Below, in pieces: positions 45,544-58,898 of a DNA stretch of 64,000 nucleotides; within the stretch, counting starts at the first letter, position 1, and each line of letters opens with the position of its first letter. This stretch comes from Corylus avellana. Taxonomy: Eukaryota; Streptophyta; Magnoliopsida; Fagales; Betulaceae. The DNA lies in NCBI RefSeq assembly GCF_901000735.1, contig NC_081544.1, positions 23,055,900-23,119,899 of the forward strand. The letters run 5' to 3'. The position numbers and the translations under genes are program-made. Below the pieces are notes generated by a model that had not been told where the DNA came from, ran no database searches, and saw only the letters and a program-made list of their open reading frames with translations.

Positions 45544-48500
45544 TTACTTCCAACCATCAGACCATTCAGCCTCATCTGTAACAGGTTTAGGATAATCTTC
45601 TTTCCAAGAATCTTGACTCCTTTCACCTTCTTGAGGGGGTGGAGTGTTTTCTTCATCACAGTTCAAGTAATCACCTTGTGTGCAGTCCTCATCAACAAAT
45701 TCCTGCCTATCAGGGAGAGAACAACCCTGATAAGACTTGTTGTCTACACAATGCCATAAGAGCTTGCTCCAGTACCGGTCCTGCCCAAAAAATTGCAAAT
45801 AACTGGGCCTTAGCAAAGCAAACTTACTCTTGGCTTTTTTGGTATGAAAGCTCGATGTATTCTATTACTTCATGAAATGAATAAATGAAATGAATAACAC
45901 AATACTAAGAATTTATTTTAACACAACACATTGTCTTAATCATAGCTAACTGTTTGACATGCTCATGAATACCTTTCTGTTAACTATCCTCATTCCTATT
46001 CTACCAAAAGAAATCCTGATTTCTCCATTGCTTTTGTCAAACACACACACAAACACTGGAACCTTTTTATTTTCATTCCAAGATCTCATTTAGAAAGTTT
46101 TAGGAAGTTAAGTTCTAATTATCACCACAAAAAGTACAGGAGGATCGCAAGAAGATATCTAAAAAAAGTCATTTCCGAGTTCATTGCTAGAAGGTGCTGC
46201 AAAAGACAAAGGAGCCAGTTATGTAAGCAGCAAATATACAAGATTATGATATTCATGTAATTGTCAAGTTGAATTTAGTACGACCAGATTTTCCACACTG
46301 TAATGAATACTTGAAACGAGAAAAGAAATAGAAAGCAATAAATAAAGTGAAAAAACTAGTAAGTTCCAGTACCAAACATTTTTCAACACACACACAGATA
46401 AGAATTTCAGAATGAAACTTCTTACAAGGTTCTTACAAAAATTCAGTAACCCTCGTTCAATTCACATATCACTTATAAATAATGTTGAATGTGATGCAAG
46501 TTTCAGAGAATGCACCCAGATGGGAATTCCAGGCTGATAATTGCAGGTAATATTCCAGATGAAACTCCATTGAGCCTCTCAATACATATAGTACTCGAAC
46601 AATCTCAAAAAGATGATGCTAGTTTTGTTAATTGAACTTAGCACCTGCACAATGAGTATCAGATCCAACTAGACAATAGTAAATTTCATAAGCACCCACC
46701 TACACTGTATAAGCAACTCTCTACTATACTATTCCTATCAAAAGATATATAAAATTTAATGCTCCTACTTTTCTCCCTGAGACGCCCCAAAAACATGTCT
46801 AATTTCAAAAGTAGTTCTTACTTCTTCAATTTTCTATATAACCTTAAAAATCGGGCCACCTCAAATATTAAGTAAATTAAACTTTAGGAAGATTATCAAT
46901 TTTTTTTTCATCAATACTGAAGTCATTTCAAACTGACATCTATTTTGGGACGGAGGGAGTACATATTTCTGTGTGTTCGGAATCTGGATCTCATGAAGAC
47001 ACAATCTTTTAGAGGACATTGTTCTCATCAGGTTTTGTTCAGCAATGTGTGGGCCTCTTTATATTTGTCTCAATTAATCTTAAATAACAGCTAGCAAGAG
47101 AAAAAGCATTACCTTGGTGATGATGTGCGGATTCCCAATTATAACTAGCAAAGATATAGCACGGGTAGTAGCCACATTAAACCTTCTTGGATTGCTCAAA
47201 AATCCCAAGCAATACTTCTTGTCAAATTCATTGTGTTTGATCGTCGACCGGACAGTAGATACAATAATGACTTGCCTCTCTTGTCCTTGAAATTGTTCAA
47301 CACTTCCAACCTTGATATCAGGCATCTCCAAACCTTCAAGGGCTTTCTTTATTTTCAGCACTTGCTGCCTATAAGGCGTTATTACCCCAATATCTTCCTC
47401 ACTGAGATCCCCACTAGAAGTCAGTCGCCTTATGACCTCGACTACCTTGCTTGCCTCGATTCGGTTAAACCATGATGGATTATTTCCTTCCCTCTCATCA
47501 CAACCTTGGATACCCAAGAAAAGAACAGGAAACTCCTTGTTAGGAAGGAGATTCACAGTATCCACAAAGGAACTTGTGTCATCTTTACATGCAATTAATT
47601 CTCCATTATAGAACAGCATCGAAGGTAGATAAAGAATTTCCGGGTGACATCTATAGTTTCTAACCAATTTTGTTACATAATTTTCATCCCCATTGTAGTA
47701 AAAGTCAGATTCAAACAATCTTTCCAAGTATGATTTCCCCATTCCAAAAGTTTCTGCTTCTTTGGAGTATATTACTGGCCCTAACTGCCTCGGGTCTCCA
47801 GCAAGAACAACAACTGTATTTTTTTGACAGAGTTTGGATATAGGAATCATGGTTTCTGGTTCTGAAGCTTGGCCAACCTCATCCAAGAAAATATGAGAGA
47901 AGTGTCCTCGCCTAATACCTTCTGCATGAAGAAGAGAGGCACTCATATAAGTTGATATGAAGATCCTATATCGCATGACGGCACCACGTGGAGGACACTT
48001 GAAGATATGATCATCAAAGAAGCAGAAGCGGATTATATTAGGTGAGACATCATCATATGGACGGGAAGATGCGTTGAGCCTGAATATTTCAGTCTCTCGA
48101 ACTTCAACAGCTTTTTCACTGAGGAGTTTCTCTAGAATGTGGTCTGCTGCACTATTTGAAGGTGCGCACACAAGTATCCGAGCATCCTTTCGAGTTGTGT
48201 AGAGCTGAAGGATTGCTTCTACTACTGTCATAGTCTTACCCGTACCTGGAGGCCCGTGAATCACATAAGGCGGGGCTCCTTTGCAGCCAAGGATCATTTC
48301 AATCGAACACATCTGCTCTGGATTGAGATTACAAGATATAGGCACCAGTGGAGTGGTTTCAATGAGCCTCCTGTTAAAGGACTCAGACGGAAATAGGAAC
48401 TCTATTGCTAATTCATCTGTAGCTTCAATGGCTAGATATAACCTTCTCATGTTAATTCGATTATATGAAAACTGAACATTATAGAGATTCCCATCTTTAT

Positions 48501-50205
48501 GGTGCAAGTGCATCTCTGGAGCAAACATCAGATATACTTCATCAGCCTCAACACGGTGGATATAACCCTGTGCAACAACGTATTCAATTTTGGTTATAAA
48601 AAATAAAAAATAAAAGCTCCAGGATTCTAAATATTCACTCAAGTAAAAAACAAAGCCAATAGTAGATAACAATCAATTCATGCATGTGTGTATGTCATTT
48701 TTTTACATAGAAGAAATACATGAGCGAAATGAGAACTATTCATGTTGGATTGTTAACTGCCTAACACAGAACACATCCAAGGAGGCAAGAAACCTCCAAT
48801 TATGTTCTAATGTTTTAAAAAACATGATGATGATAGTTTCATCCAAACGTAAAATGAAATTCTTATCAAACAGATGGGATAGGCTACTAAGAGCATCCAA
48901 CTAGGCCAAACTCCAACCAAATCTCCTTATATGAACAAGGTATGTGATAAGAATGATTTGCTATGTTTTATTCAACAGAATCTTAACAGCCCCTTTGGTA
49001 AATCACAACAGCTCAGTAGTTATTACTCTTAAATGTTATAGCAACTAGTATGACACGTTAATTATAGCTAGAATTTGGAACCTTTCAAGCTGAAACTTCT
49101 AACCATTACCATTGATAACAAATAAAGTACCATGAGCAATTAGACACAAACCTGATATTTACGAGCCGTGTCATTTCCATTCTCACAGGCAAGCTTGGCA
49201 AGAATAAAATCCCCTTGGACAAGTGAAGGCCTTTTCTCAGCCAGGCCAGGGACCTCAAGAGACAAATATCGATTTCCCCTCTTTCTCATAGGGACACATT
49301 CCATGTCATGACTTCTCATGTCTTTCTGAAGCCAAAATTCACCAATTTTAGCACAAAATGAAAACAGGAATCTCATTCAATCATTATTACCATTTTTTTG
49401 TTCACAAATAAGAAGTTACCTCCAGTTGTATTTCTTCCATGATCACTAATTTTTCGAAGAAAGAAGAGTAATTCTCCATCGTAAGACCTTCTTGGACAAC
49501 ATCAGGTATCTGCTTGCTCTCAAGTAATTCTCTTATCTTCTCTGGAATGTCATATCGAGGAAGTCTGTTTTTGAAAACTCGGTCTGTGGCCTTCGCAGGA
49601 CGCACGCCCGTAACAAACGCACTATTGTCAACAAACTGCGTCTTCCTTCTGCCTCTTGAATATGGCTTTCTAGAAACCAAAGACTGTGAAATCTTATCAT
49701 CAACCATAAGAAAAACCACTCGTTCTATCCTTTCACTCTCCACATCAAAGTACACAACTGAAGTGTGCAAGCCAATTTCCTTTGGTTCGCAAGAGAACCA
49801 TATGGTCAAAGTCTCCCCTGGCTGAATTGTCCTGTCCTCCAAGGAGAAAAAGTCTACATAGCCGCTGGTGGTTTCATTTGCTGATGGAGGCTTCATTAGA
49901 GAAAGTTTGAAAGAGTTCTCAGGATTCGAGGCGAAAATTGTAACAGACCAGAGATTCACTGCATCACCAGTAGTGTTCTTGATAGTAACCGAATCTGCAG
50001 CAGTTTCTCCTACGGCTGCTGATTGAGGCTTTCCCTCCACAAAAGCAAATGGGGCAGAAATAACAATAGGACCCTCTTCAATTGTGTTGTAACTACACAC
50101 AGATTTGTCATCCGCATAATCAATAAAACCGATTTCTCCTTTGTCTCCAATGGTAGAGCATTCATCATCCGACTTATCACCCCACTTGTCACCAAAGGAA
50201 TCCAT
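45544..50205 (-). CDS. SDE3: SDE3/MOV10-type RNA helicase
   Basis: Exons in transcript order: 50205-49420, 49325-49152, 48567-47113, 45780-45544; together 883 residues, in frame, with GT-AG sites. Translation follows Arabidopsis SDE3 throughout: N-terminal [19 protein letters not shown], a beta-rich region, then the SF1 (UPF1-like) helicase core with GPPGTGKT (Walker A), DEVGQASEP (Walker B; the family usually has DEAG), [29 protein letters not shown] and NVATTRA (motif VI). It should unwind RNA in cytoplasmic gene silencing and siRNA amplification with RDR6 and AGO proteins. The tail after the core is only 78 residues and ends EAEWSDGWK, with a single GW. A GTG precedes the ATG, but ATG at 50205 is chosen. 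Intron 3 (1.3 kb) holds a MITE. Confidence 0.94.
46765..46961. mobile_element. Stowaway-like MITE in SDE3 intron 3
   Basis: The right end TTTTGGGACGGAGGGAGTA is the inverse of the common plant Stowaway end CTCCCTCCGTCCCAAAA. The left end CTCCCTGAGACGCCCCAAAA is a decayed partner. A TA flanks the right end. The interior is AT-rich without coding sequence. Confidence 0.65.
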
Positions 50206-52533
50206 CACTAAGCAGAGACTAAAATGAAAACACTAAATATATGAGCTTCAATACTACTCAGAAATTCCCAAGAAAGAAAGCAAATCCATGAAAAAAAAAG
50301 AAAAAGTACACAGATTGCTTCTAAAAAGTAAAATAAATAAACACCCAATCACTGAAGCGACATAGGCAACAAATGAAAAAATGCAATTTGGGAAACCAAC
50401 ATTCTGAAGCACCATAAACTAAAGAGAATCAAGTATTACAGCATTGCAGTATTGCATCAAAGCACACAATGACGGTTACATCCAGTAAGACAGTATAACA
50501 AACAGTCCACGGGCATTCCTTCTCTCATGTTCCGCTAACCAAACATCAATGCCCACAGGCCACAACCAATATATGAATTAAAACCCCACAACAACGTTGT
50601 CAACCACAAAAGCGCACACAGACAGACACACTAAAAATGTACTAAAGTAACCAAAAAAAATATATATATATATATATATAATAAAATATTGCTAAAAAAT
50701 GCAGAGGCAAAATGCAGGGTTAGGTAAGAGACAACCGCGAAGGAGATGACTAGAAAAGCTTCTGAAAGAGAGAGAAGCCACCTTCGATCAAAGCTCAATC
50801 TAAACCCATAAAGCAAGAAAGAAACAGGGCTCAAACGCTGATTAAAAAAGATACCCACAAAAAGAAAAAGAAACTTGGTGACATTTTCATTATTGGGATT
50901 ATGCTTTTACAAAAAAACAAAAAACAAAAACAAAAAAAAATGGCAATGGTATTTATTCACCCAAAAAAAAAAAAAAAAAATTACAGTGGGCTCCCACATT
51001 TTTGTATTTTTTTTAATTTGGTCATAAAAATTATCATTAAATTTAATAGTTATTTATCTAAAATCTAACGTGATTTACATTATCACGTCAGTGGGTATGG
51101 AGTCTATAGACTTGAGAGTGTGGGGACTGAATATGTTTAGCATTTCTCATCATGCATTACCTGTGCTGGAAAGTGGCTGGCCTGTTTATACAGAAAGTGA
51201 CTTGAAGATGTGCCAAAATCCCATTGCTCTACTTCCTACTGAAGTCTCTCTCTCTCTCTCCCTCTCTCTCTCTAAATCAGTGAGTGATGGAATTGAAAGG
51301 GTGAATCCATTTTGTTTTATGGTTCAAATAAAATTTTCAAATTTAAAGATAAATATGTTGTCACGCCACATGATATTTTATTCATTTGATCTTTAGGATT
51401 TTTTTTTTTTTTTTCTCATTTCATACAGTAGATAGGATGTTGTTTTTTTTTTTTTTTTACATGTCTATGCAAGAGAGAAAAAAATTTAAACTAATGACTT
51501 TCACTTTATTAATTTTTTTTTTTTTTTAAACATGTTTATATAAAAAATAAAAAAATTCAAATTAATAACTTCTACTTTATTAGATTGAACTACTTCTGCT
51601 TTATTAGATACGATGTTGTTTAATGATAGTTCACTCGGTTTGATCCAAATTTCAAAGATGGGGATGACTTTTCTTCGGGCAATGCAATCCGTACGATCAG
51701 ACAACTAGCCAATCAATTAAACACCGCGCACTACTCCCAAAACCTTTTAAAATGTTTCACCAAAAGAGATTTTTTTGGTAATGACGAGGAGGGGAAAATG
51801 AGGAGAGAGAAAAGGTAAGAATAATAATAGAAAAGAAGGATAGCTAAAATTAAAAATAAATTATGCAAAAGACCAAGAATTGTATTCTCTTTGTCTGGTA
51901 GAAGTAATGGGAAACTTGAAAAAAATAAAAAAAAAAAAATAATAATTAGGTCGTTTCTTTCTTTGTATGGTAATGGTAGGAAAGAAGGGGTGAAATTGTT
52001 GATTTAAATTACCATTTCTCTTCTTTGTTTATATAATCAAAGTCCCTCCTACCAGTGGAAAGGAAATAATCCAAGACTCCAATCTCATCATAAGAGAAAG
52101 AGATTAACTCGATTGGATGATTCATGCAATCGACACAATATCAGCCTGTTATGTTCTGTATGCATCACCAACAAATTTCCTTCACCCTTAAATTTCAATA
52201 GGCAAAGGAAACAAAACTGTTGAGACATCAACATACATGAATGACAAAATAAGGTGAAGTTTTGCAATGAGACCCTTTCTCTGCTGCTTCATAGAAAATG
52301 TAAAACGATTTAAAAAAAAAAAAAAAAAAAAAAAACATATCATAATTCATCACCATGCTAATTGTGGTAAGAATTCAGAGAACTGAATAAAGGCATTGTA
52401 AAATACCTCTCTCCTAACAAAAGAGTTGCATTAATAATCCAACAACACAACTATCAAGCAGTACTGAGTATTACAAACCGGTTTTTTGGAGAGAGATAAA
52501 AACACCCAACTAAAAAGGAACAAAGACAAGGAT
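50206..52533. other. Region between SDE3 and PBD
   Basis: The SDE3 5' leader and promoter lie at 50206-50900, with a (TA)n tract at 50660-50681. Then come a MITE relic at 50985-51148 (reverse-sense relative of 18280; right end TTTAGCATTTCTC), a (CT)n tract near 51246-51274 and poly-T/poly-A runs. No gene seen. Confidence 0.55.
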
Positions 52534-54297
52534 TCAGGCTGAAGCAACAGCAGCTTCCTTGACGGTTTCACGCCAAGCATATTCCCTTGCTCCGTCCTTG
52601 TCAACAATTTTTATTACAAAGTTGGGTGGTGCCACCACCAGTCTGGACCTTATTTCCGTTATACACTGGTCAACCAATTCGATGGCTTCTTCCACAGACA
52701 TGCGACTGTGGTAGTGTCGGTCCATTGTCGCGAGGGAAAAATAGGACCCATAACCAAATGCTCCCTTGTCAACTTTGTGAAGTGTAGCAATGTAGTCGAT
52801 GTAGTAAAGTGATGGGCCTGTCTCCTTGTCATAGCCAGCTAGAAGGATATTCACAAAGTATGGGTTCTGAAAAATGAAATTTCACAATTATATCAAGTCA
52901 ATGCAGCCAAAGTATCACTACCTAACAATTATGCTTAAAAGACCTGCATATGACCACATGTGGATGTAATTTGGCATCTGCGTTAGGAACTGCAACTCCG
53001 TGGGACTAACTCAAAAGAAAGTTGGAACAAGAACAGAACAGGTCCTATCCAAGTAGAATTTATTCATACAACAACTAACCCACCCCAATCGCCCCCCCCA
53101 CTTCTTTTTTTTTCTCTTTTTTCCTCTTACATACATGTAAATACAGACAAAAAATTGTTACAACTTCTCAACATACCTCTAAGCTTAACTCTACCTCAAC
53201 TGCCATGAAGTATTACTTATCAAAAAATCTAAGTTCACTTTAGAGACCGCTGAGCATCAAAGTCAGAGAGCGTTTCTTTTACTGTAAGGAAGATCTCTTA
53301 AGGAATAACTTGAAAGAAACATAGTTGAAGCACCAAGAAGGAAGGAAAAGAGAAACATTGGAAGCTAAAGGCACTTGAACAAGTTTTTCCAGTATCACCA
53401 TACCCCCTATTGGCTAAGAAATCAGCCTCAGTATGTCCTGCATCAAGATGCCCCTCAGCCAGATCAATGGTGGTACAACTTAACTCAAGTTTCCATAACC
53501 CTCAAAGCAAAGCAATGGGACCAAGTAATTGACAGCACAGTTTCATTCCAGCAATAATGCAGCAATAGTATGGGTGGTATTTATAACATGACTTGAGTTG
53601 TGCCTAAGAAAGAAGCTAGAACATCGCTTTCTTTTTTTTATAAGAAAGTCTTGAAAGACAACAACGGTAAAAAATTCTTTTCATGAATCCCAAAACCCTA
53701 GATCCCTGGTATCTGGGTAACTAAATCCTTCAGCTTAACCATCAAGCGATCAACACCAACTGCCATATAGCATTGACTGCTATCTCCAAATGAGAAACGG
53801 AAAATAGAAAAATCAAAATCCTTAATTACATTGACATCACATGACCCATGCTCAGGAATTTCACCTTTGTACACCTCCAATAGTTCTTTCCAATCAAAGA
53901 ACTTCTCTACGCTACTTGGCCAATCAAGAAAGTCCTTGAGATGCAATCAGCATTGTTGACAGGCTAGCTGCATCGAATCCGAATGCTGCAAGGATCAGGA
54001 AATCCACTCCCACCCCACGCCATCCCCCCACCAAAAAAAAAAAAAAAAACAAAACCTCATTACAGGCTGCCTAAGGCCGGGTAACCACATGGAAGAGAAG
54101 CCTTACATAGAGCTCCTCCCAAGTTAAGACGCTGGAAACCTGGACAAGAGTCTTTAGACCTGGCAGGACTGACTGCCACCTAAGGCCTAGCAGAGGATAT
54201 CCAAGCCAAAGAAGCCCAGCCAATTTCTAACTAGAACAACCAAAGATCTGCAGAACCCTGAAAAGGTAACACACAACTACAAAAGAGAGGGAAGGGG

Positions 54298-54328
<31 letters not shown>

Positions 54329-57030
54329 GGAGAAGAAGAACAAGAAGAGGAGGCTGATGTGCATGTGAGATAGATGACCCACTGACAAGAGCTGTCCCCC
54401 ACTTTTAAGATGGATCCTGTATGTCCAAGAAATATCATCCTAAGCTATGAAAAAGATCGGGGATTTATACTCAGACAAAAGGAAATACCTTTCCCTTGGC
54501 ACTGGCTTCTTAGGAAGGAACAAAGATTCAACCAAGAAATGAGAGAATCTCCAACAGATTCAATTTTCATAAATAAAAGACACAAAAATGATGCAGTCCA
54601 GAGCAGAGGGACGTAAGCTATTCTTTGATCTTCAATCAAAGCCTATGTTTTTTAGTAGGAAACACAGGGAACACGTTTTCCAGGACAGCCAAATCAGAAA
54701 AGAATCTTAAAGCAAAGACTAAGTTTCATTATAATCAAAAGTGAAGAGTCCCTTCAAAAGCTGTCAGTGTCTCTATTTACAAGAGGATACACTTTAAAAG
54801 CTCTACCAACATTATAACATCGCCCTTAATTAACTTTGACCCAAACCATGCAGAGAGGCTTTTTCTTTTTTCTTTTTTCTTTTTTTTTATATCTAATCAC
54901 AAATTCATTAAAAGCGCAAAGGAGCAACCCAAGTATATAGAGATTATGCAAACGAGAAGCCTAGCTAGTAGCGGAGAAGAGATCTAAGAAAACATGAAAA
55001 TTCGAAATACTAAAATCTGAGGCTAGTGCCCAAAGAAAGAATCTTAAAGAATAAATCTTTTAATTCCAGCAAGATCTTCTCATGGTCCTCCAAGCTACAA
55101 TCGTTTTTTTCCCTCCATAGGCACCACATAAGGCAAGGTAGGATCATCTCCCAAACTGCATCAAGTTGAAACCTACCCCCTGGCACTCTCCAACATGCAA
55201 AGAAATCTACCACTCTTCTAGGCATTACCCAAGTCAGCCCTACACTACTGAAGATAGTATTCCAAAGTGCACTTGAGGTCTCACAATGGAGTAAAAGATG
55301 GTCCATTAACTCCCCATTCTTCCTACACATGCAACAACACTCAACCACAATGATATGTCATTTCCTTAGATTATTATCCATGGAGAGGATATTCCCTAAG
55401 CGGCTGACCAAGAAAAGAAAGCCACTCTCAAGGGAGCCTTGTTCCACCAAATACTCCTCCAAGGGGACAAGAACATTATAGTAAGATCTAATATTGAACA
55501 ACTCTCTACTAGAAGGAATCTAAAAAAGTCTATCCTCGCAAACCCGTCTCACTTTAATGTAATACAACAAAGTGAAAGAGAGGTAAAGATATCCATCTCC
55601 CAATCGTGAGCCGCTCTAAGCAACTTAATATTCCACTGATGGGAGTCAATAGAAAGCTCTAAATGGGCAACCACAGCAGCATCCTTAAAACAGGCAATGC
55701 TAAACAAGTCCGGAAGGAAAGCCTTGAGAGCTTGATCCCCACACACATCATGCCAAAATCAACAAAAAAATGGGCATAATTAGAAATAAATAAAAAATAA
55801 AAAACTCCACAACCCTACTTGAATTGAATTTTCGCCTAATAATCCCACTCAAAACTGGATTCCAAATCCCTTATCCACTGTGATCTTTATAGGTAATGGG
55901 ACAACACAGCATCTTTTCTATCTTGATTAATGCAACGGTCCACATTCTAAATCAAAAATAGCCTGATCTCCTTAAGGATTAAACAGCACAAGATATCAAA
56001 GTTTATAACACAACGAATTCACTCTTGGGTCAAATCTAATCCTTATATGTGACCCGGAATGAATACTCAAAAGCTCTTTTCATAGAAGAATCCTCATTTA
56101 GGAATATATTGCCCAGGTTTAATAATGTTTATAATTCACATTACTTTGGCAATTTGGCAGGGCAATTCGGACCCACCCCTGCAGAGTAAACCCCGGTACC
56201 ATGCACCACACCCTCAGAAGTTTCCCTATACAGAATCGGTTAAATCGCCGGCTTTTCACTAGAAGGTGTGTGGCCCCAAGAGATTGTTTGCACCCATGAG
56301 TTGTTGAACCTTAGACCTTGAAAGGAACAAACCTTAACACCAAGGCCTCCACCACTTTAATCTCTTTATGGATATCCATTACAAAAACCCACATGAGAGA
56401 CGATACAATAAACAATTTCTGCTCATCTGACCCAAAAACGTCGTCGTATTAAGAACAAATACTCCCATCAGATACCTTATCTCAAAAAAAAAAAAAAAAA
56501 AAAAAACCCACAAACCCTAATTTGTAATGCCTTCCGATAAACGAAAAACCCACTTGACTCCCAACCTCAAATCAAGATATAACCCTAAAATTTGATATAA
56601 ACAAAATATAACCCAAAAATTAAGCGAAAAAAAAAAATCAATTAATCAATAGTACCTTACGCAAGGCGGTGGCAAGCTCGCCTCGGGTGAAGTTAGCTGC
56701 GGCTGCGGTGGTCAAAGGAATCCCATTTCGGAAGTGGTAGAGCGCCACGTTCTTCTGTATGTACTCCGTGAATTGAACTCTGAAAAAGACCAAAACTTTT
56801 AGAGGCACAAAATGAAAAATAAGTGAATGTTTATCCATTTTTGGTTTGATGTTATGGGAATCAAAGTAGGACCTGTCTCCGGGCTCGCCGCTGGCCGCGA
56901 TGAGCTTGTGGGAATCGAGAACCATGATCTTGTCCTCGTTGGACTTGTGCACCAGTATGCTGTGCACCGCCGATGTGTCCGCCGCCACTATGGCGTACCC
57001 CTCGCCCACCAGTCCGAACACGCACTCCAT
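52534..57030 (-). CDS. PBD1: 20S proteasome subunit beta type-2 (beta4/PBD)
   Basis: Exons in transcript order 57030-56873, 56779-56656 and 52866-52534 (158+124+333 nt) join in frame to 204 residues, the same length as Arabidopsis PBD1. Motifs: [20 protein letters not shown] at the start, SGEPGDR across the first junction, [20 protein letters not shown], and [20 protein letters not shown] with [19 protein letters not shown]. It is an inactive Ntn-hydrolase-fold beta subunit (no catalytic N-terminal Thr) that builds the inner ring of the 20S core in cytosol and nucleus. Intron 2 is 3.8 kb and holds transposon pieces (an L1 3' end and a SINE) in the same sense as the gene. Single-copy here, not linked by function to its neighbours. 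Confidence 0.96.
53698..53943 (-). other. Unrecognised ORF in PBD intron 2
   Basis: An 81-codon open stretch reads [20 protein letters not shown] to a stop at 53698. The frame lacks an ATG at its start, and a splice acceptor-like CAG lies upstream. It looks amino-acid-like rather than low complexity, so it could be an exon of an inserted gene fragment, but I recognise no family. Confidence 0.25.
54858..55765 (-). mobile_element. LINE (L1-type) 3' fragment in PBD intron 2
   Basis: Pieces in more than one frame match the C-terminus of plant L1 ORF2: [17 protein letters not shown] then [10 protein letters not shown] (55740-55560) and the zf-RVT region [19 protein letters not shown] with [13 protein letters not shown] (55340-55240). 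Stops interrupt it. The + strand poly-T tract at 54858-54888 is the expected A-tail of a minus-sense LINE. Confidence 0.8.
56150..56353 (-). mobile_element. tRNA-derived SINE (Au-like) in PBD intron 2
   Basis: Read on the minus strand it has GGAGGCCTTGGTGTTAAGG, then GGTTCAACAACTCATGGGTG, CAAACAATCTCTTGGGGCC and CGGGGTTTACTCTGCAGGGG. This order, with GGGTGCAAACAATYTCTWGGGG, is typical of the plant Au SINE family as I know it. The A and B boxes are degenerate. No TSD was resolved. Confidence 0.6.
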
Positions 57031-57557
57031 CTCGATCTGCTTCTTGATCCGGATCTGCCCTCTTCGATCGAATTCTCACTTTCTTCGCTCTGCCTGTGTC
57101 TCTTTTAGTATGAATCAGCGCCTTGAAGAACAAGTAGTTTTAGAGGGGGATTTTGGGGAATTTGTGGGAGGAGAAGGGTAGTTTAGGCATTCAACGGTTC
57201 TTTAACCTTGCCCTGGCTCAAGATGGCGTGGGCTACTTTACTTGCAAGTTGCAAATGGGCATGTTCACTATTCATGTAGGCCCGTAAATACATCAATCCT
57301 TCGAAAACCTGTTTGACATCCGCTCAGTTTAACTTAAATTGCGTTCGACCTTGATAATGTAGAAATTCCCTCGTTATTGTAAAATTTCACTTGAGTAGTA
57401 AATGATGTATACTCGATTCATTCAAAAAAAACTCAATAAAGACACGCGAGCTCAGCTTGTTTAAAGCTTGATCGACTCGTTCATATATATATATATATAT
57501 ATATTACAAAAAATTAATTATATAAATTTAAATATGTATATTAGTAATTAAGTAAGG

Positions 57558-57736
57558 AGGAATGCTAGGCGTTCTCTTGTTGTTCTCCTAGTGTCTTCAT
57601 GGTAAGTGGATACTATTTTATAAAAAATAGGTGAGAGAAATAAGGGTCAGTTTCTTTTTTGTTTTTTTAGAAAATTATATTTACTTAGGATCAGGAGGAC
57701 ACTAAAAGAGAACACAAAAAAAACACTTAACATTTC
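57558..57736. mobile_element. MITE of the GAATGCTA family
   Basis: The ends GGAATGCTAGGCGTTCTC and ACTTAACATTTCC, with the internal inverted pair GTTCTCCTAGTGTC / GGAGGACACTAAAAGAGAAC. It matches the copy at 27957-28136 in ends and middle. Confidence 0.6.
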
Positions 57737-58672
57737 CCTTAAGTAATATATGTCATATAGGTTACTTAATATTTATTTGTGTTTATATTATTATTATTAT
57801 TTTTTTTTAGGGGAATCTTTTATATTCATTCCTTAAAAAAGATTAAGAGCATAAAGCTCTTACATCATAGAGCATAAAGTTCTGATAAATAATAGCTAAA
57901 GCTATGAGGTTACAAGTACAAACATAAAAATCTTACAATCAATTCATATCTATGACTTTAACATTCGTTAACCCATGTCTAAACTTCAGTTATAGAATAG
58001 ATCTGGTCCAAGTAGACTTAATCTAATACATAGGTAGCCTATTTTCTCAACTTTTATTTTCTCAGCCATGGGAGTAAAACCCTCACACCGAAACTAATCA
58101 TCATCGAGCCAAAGGCCAAGATAAAAATCATTCACTCCAAAGATCGCTCATGAAAGTAGATCTAAGGAGAAGTTAAACTCTTATTCAAAAAAACAACATA
58201 AACACAATAAAAAAAGCCAACAAACAGCTACAATAGCAGGGGCGAGGGAGGCAAATCGCACTGGCCAACGCATGGTAGATGAAATGGAACCATTTTTGCC
58301 AATGGGCAGTTGAGGAACCGGGGAGCAGGGTTGGCCAACGAGTAGCTAAGCGAAACCAGTTGAGAAAACTAGATCTAGATTTGAAAAACTAGATATAAAG
58401 CGCAATCGATTATGGGGAGACGAAGAACAGCGCAGCATGGTAGAGGGCGAACGAAGGCAGCGGTAGCATAAGCAAAGGGATGGTCGAGCAACTAGAATGG
58501 TCGGAAAAACCAAAAAAAAACAAAACAAAACAAAACAAGAAGGGGAGAGGGAGGAAAGAAGAGGGGAGTAGGGGAGAGGGGAATGGACTCCTCCCTATAG
58601 GTTTTTTCTCTCTAGGTTTACTAGGGCCGACTTTGAGACTCTCGGAATGTGTGTATATTAATTAACATACTA

Positions 58673-58898
58673 AGAGTCTGTTTGAGATTGCGTTTGAGAA
58701 ATAGAGTTTTTAAGTCAATAACCGCTTTTTGTCAAAAGTTTTATTTTTAAGTTTTTACCAAAAATGCGTTTTAACCATTTTTAGGCATTTTGGACCCTTA
58801 AAAGCTCTTTTAATTTTTTTTGCCGAACAACTATTTTTTTCTTCAAACTGACTTTTTGAATGTTAAACTCACTTTTAGGCCCCTCAAACAGACCCTAA
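58673..58898. mobile_element. hAT-like MITE (GTCTGTTTGAG ends)
   Basis: AGAGTCTGTTTGAGATTGCG at the left is mirrored by GGCCCCTCAAACAGACCCT at the right; AAGTTTTTACCAAAAATGCG and similar blocks are inside. Relatives occur at 16744-16908 and 32675-32865. Confidence 0.6.

Noticed and set aside
45639..45875. Plus-strand frame of 78 codons
   Set aside because: It is the antisense shadow of the last SDE3 exon, whose frame matches the family.
50206..50208. GTG as the SDE3 start
   Set aside because: The next codon is an ATG (50205), the normal plant start; GTG would add one residue with no support.
56638..56655. Continuation of PBD exon 2 past AAG as coding
   Set aside because: GTACTA after AAG is a splice donor; reading on adds five residues and a stop and loses the conserved C-terminal half.
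57440..57480. GAGCTC/CTCGAG-rich stretch as a regulatory cluster
   Set aside because: Similar sequence recurs at 59445-59565 and is typical of dispersed MITE-like repeats.
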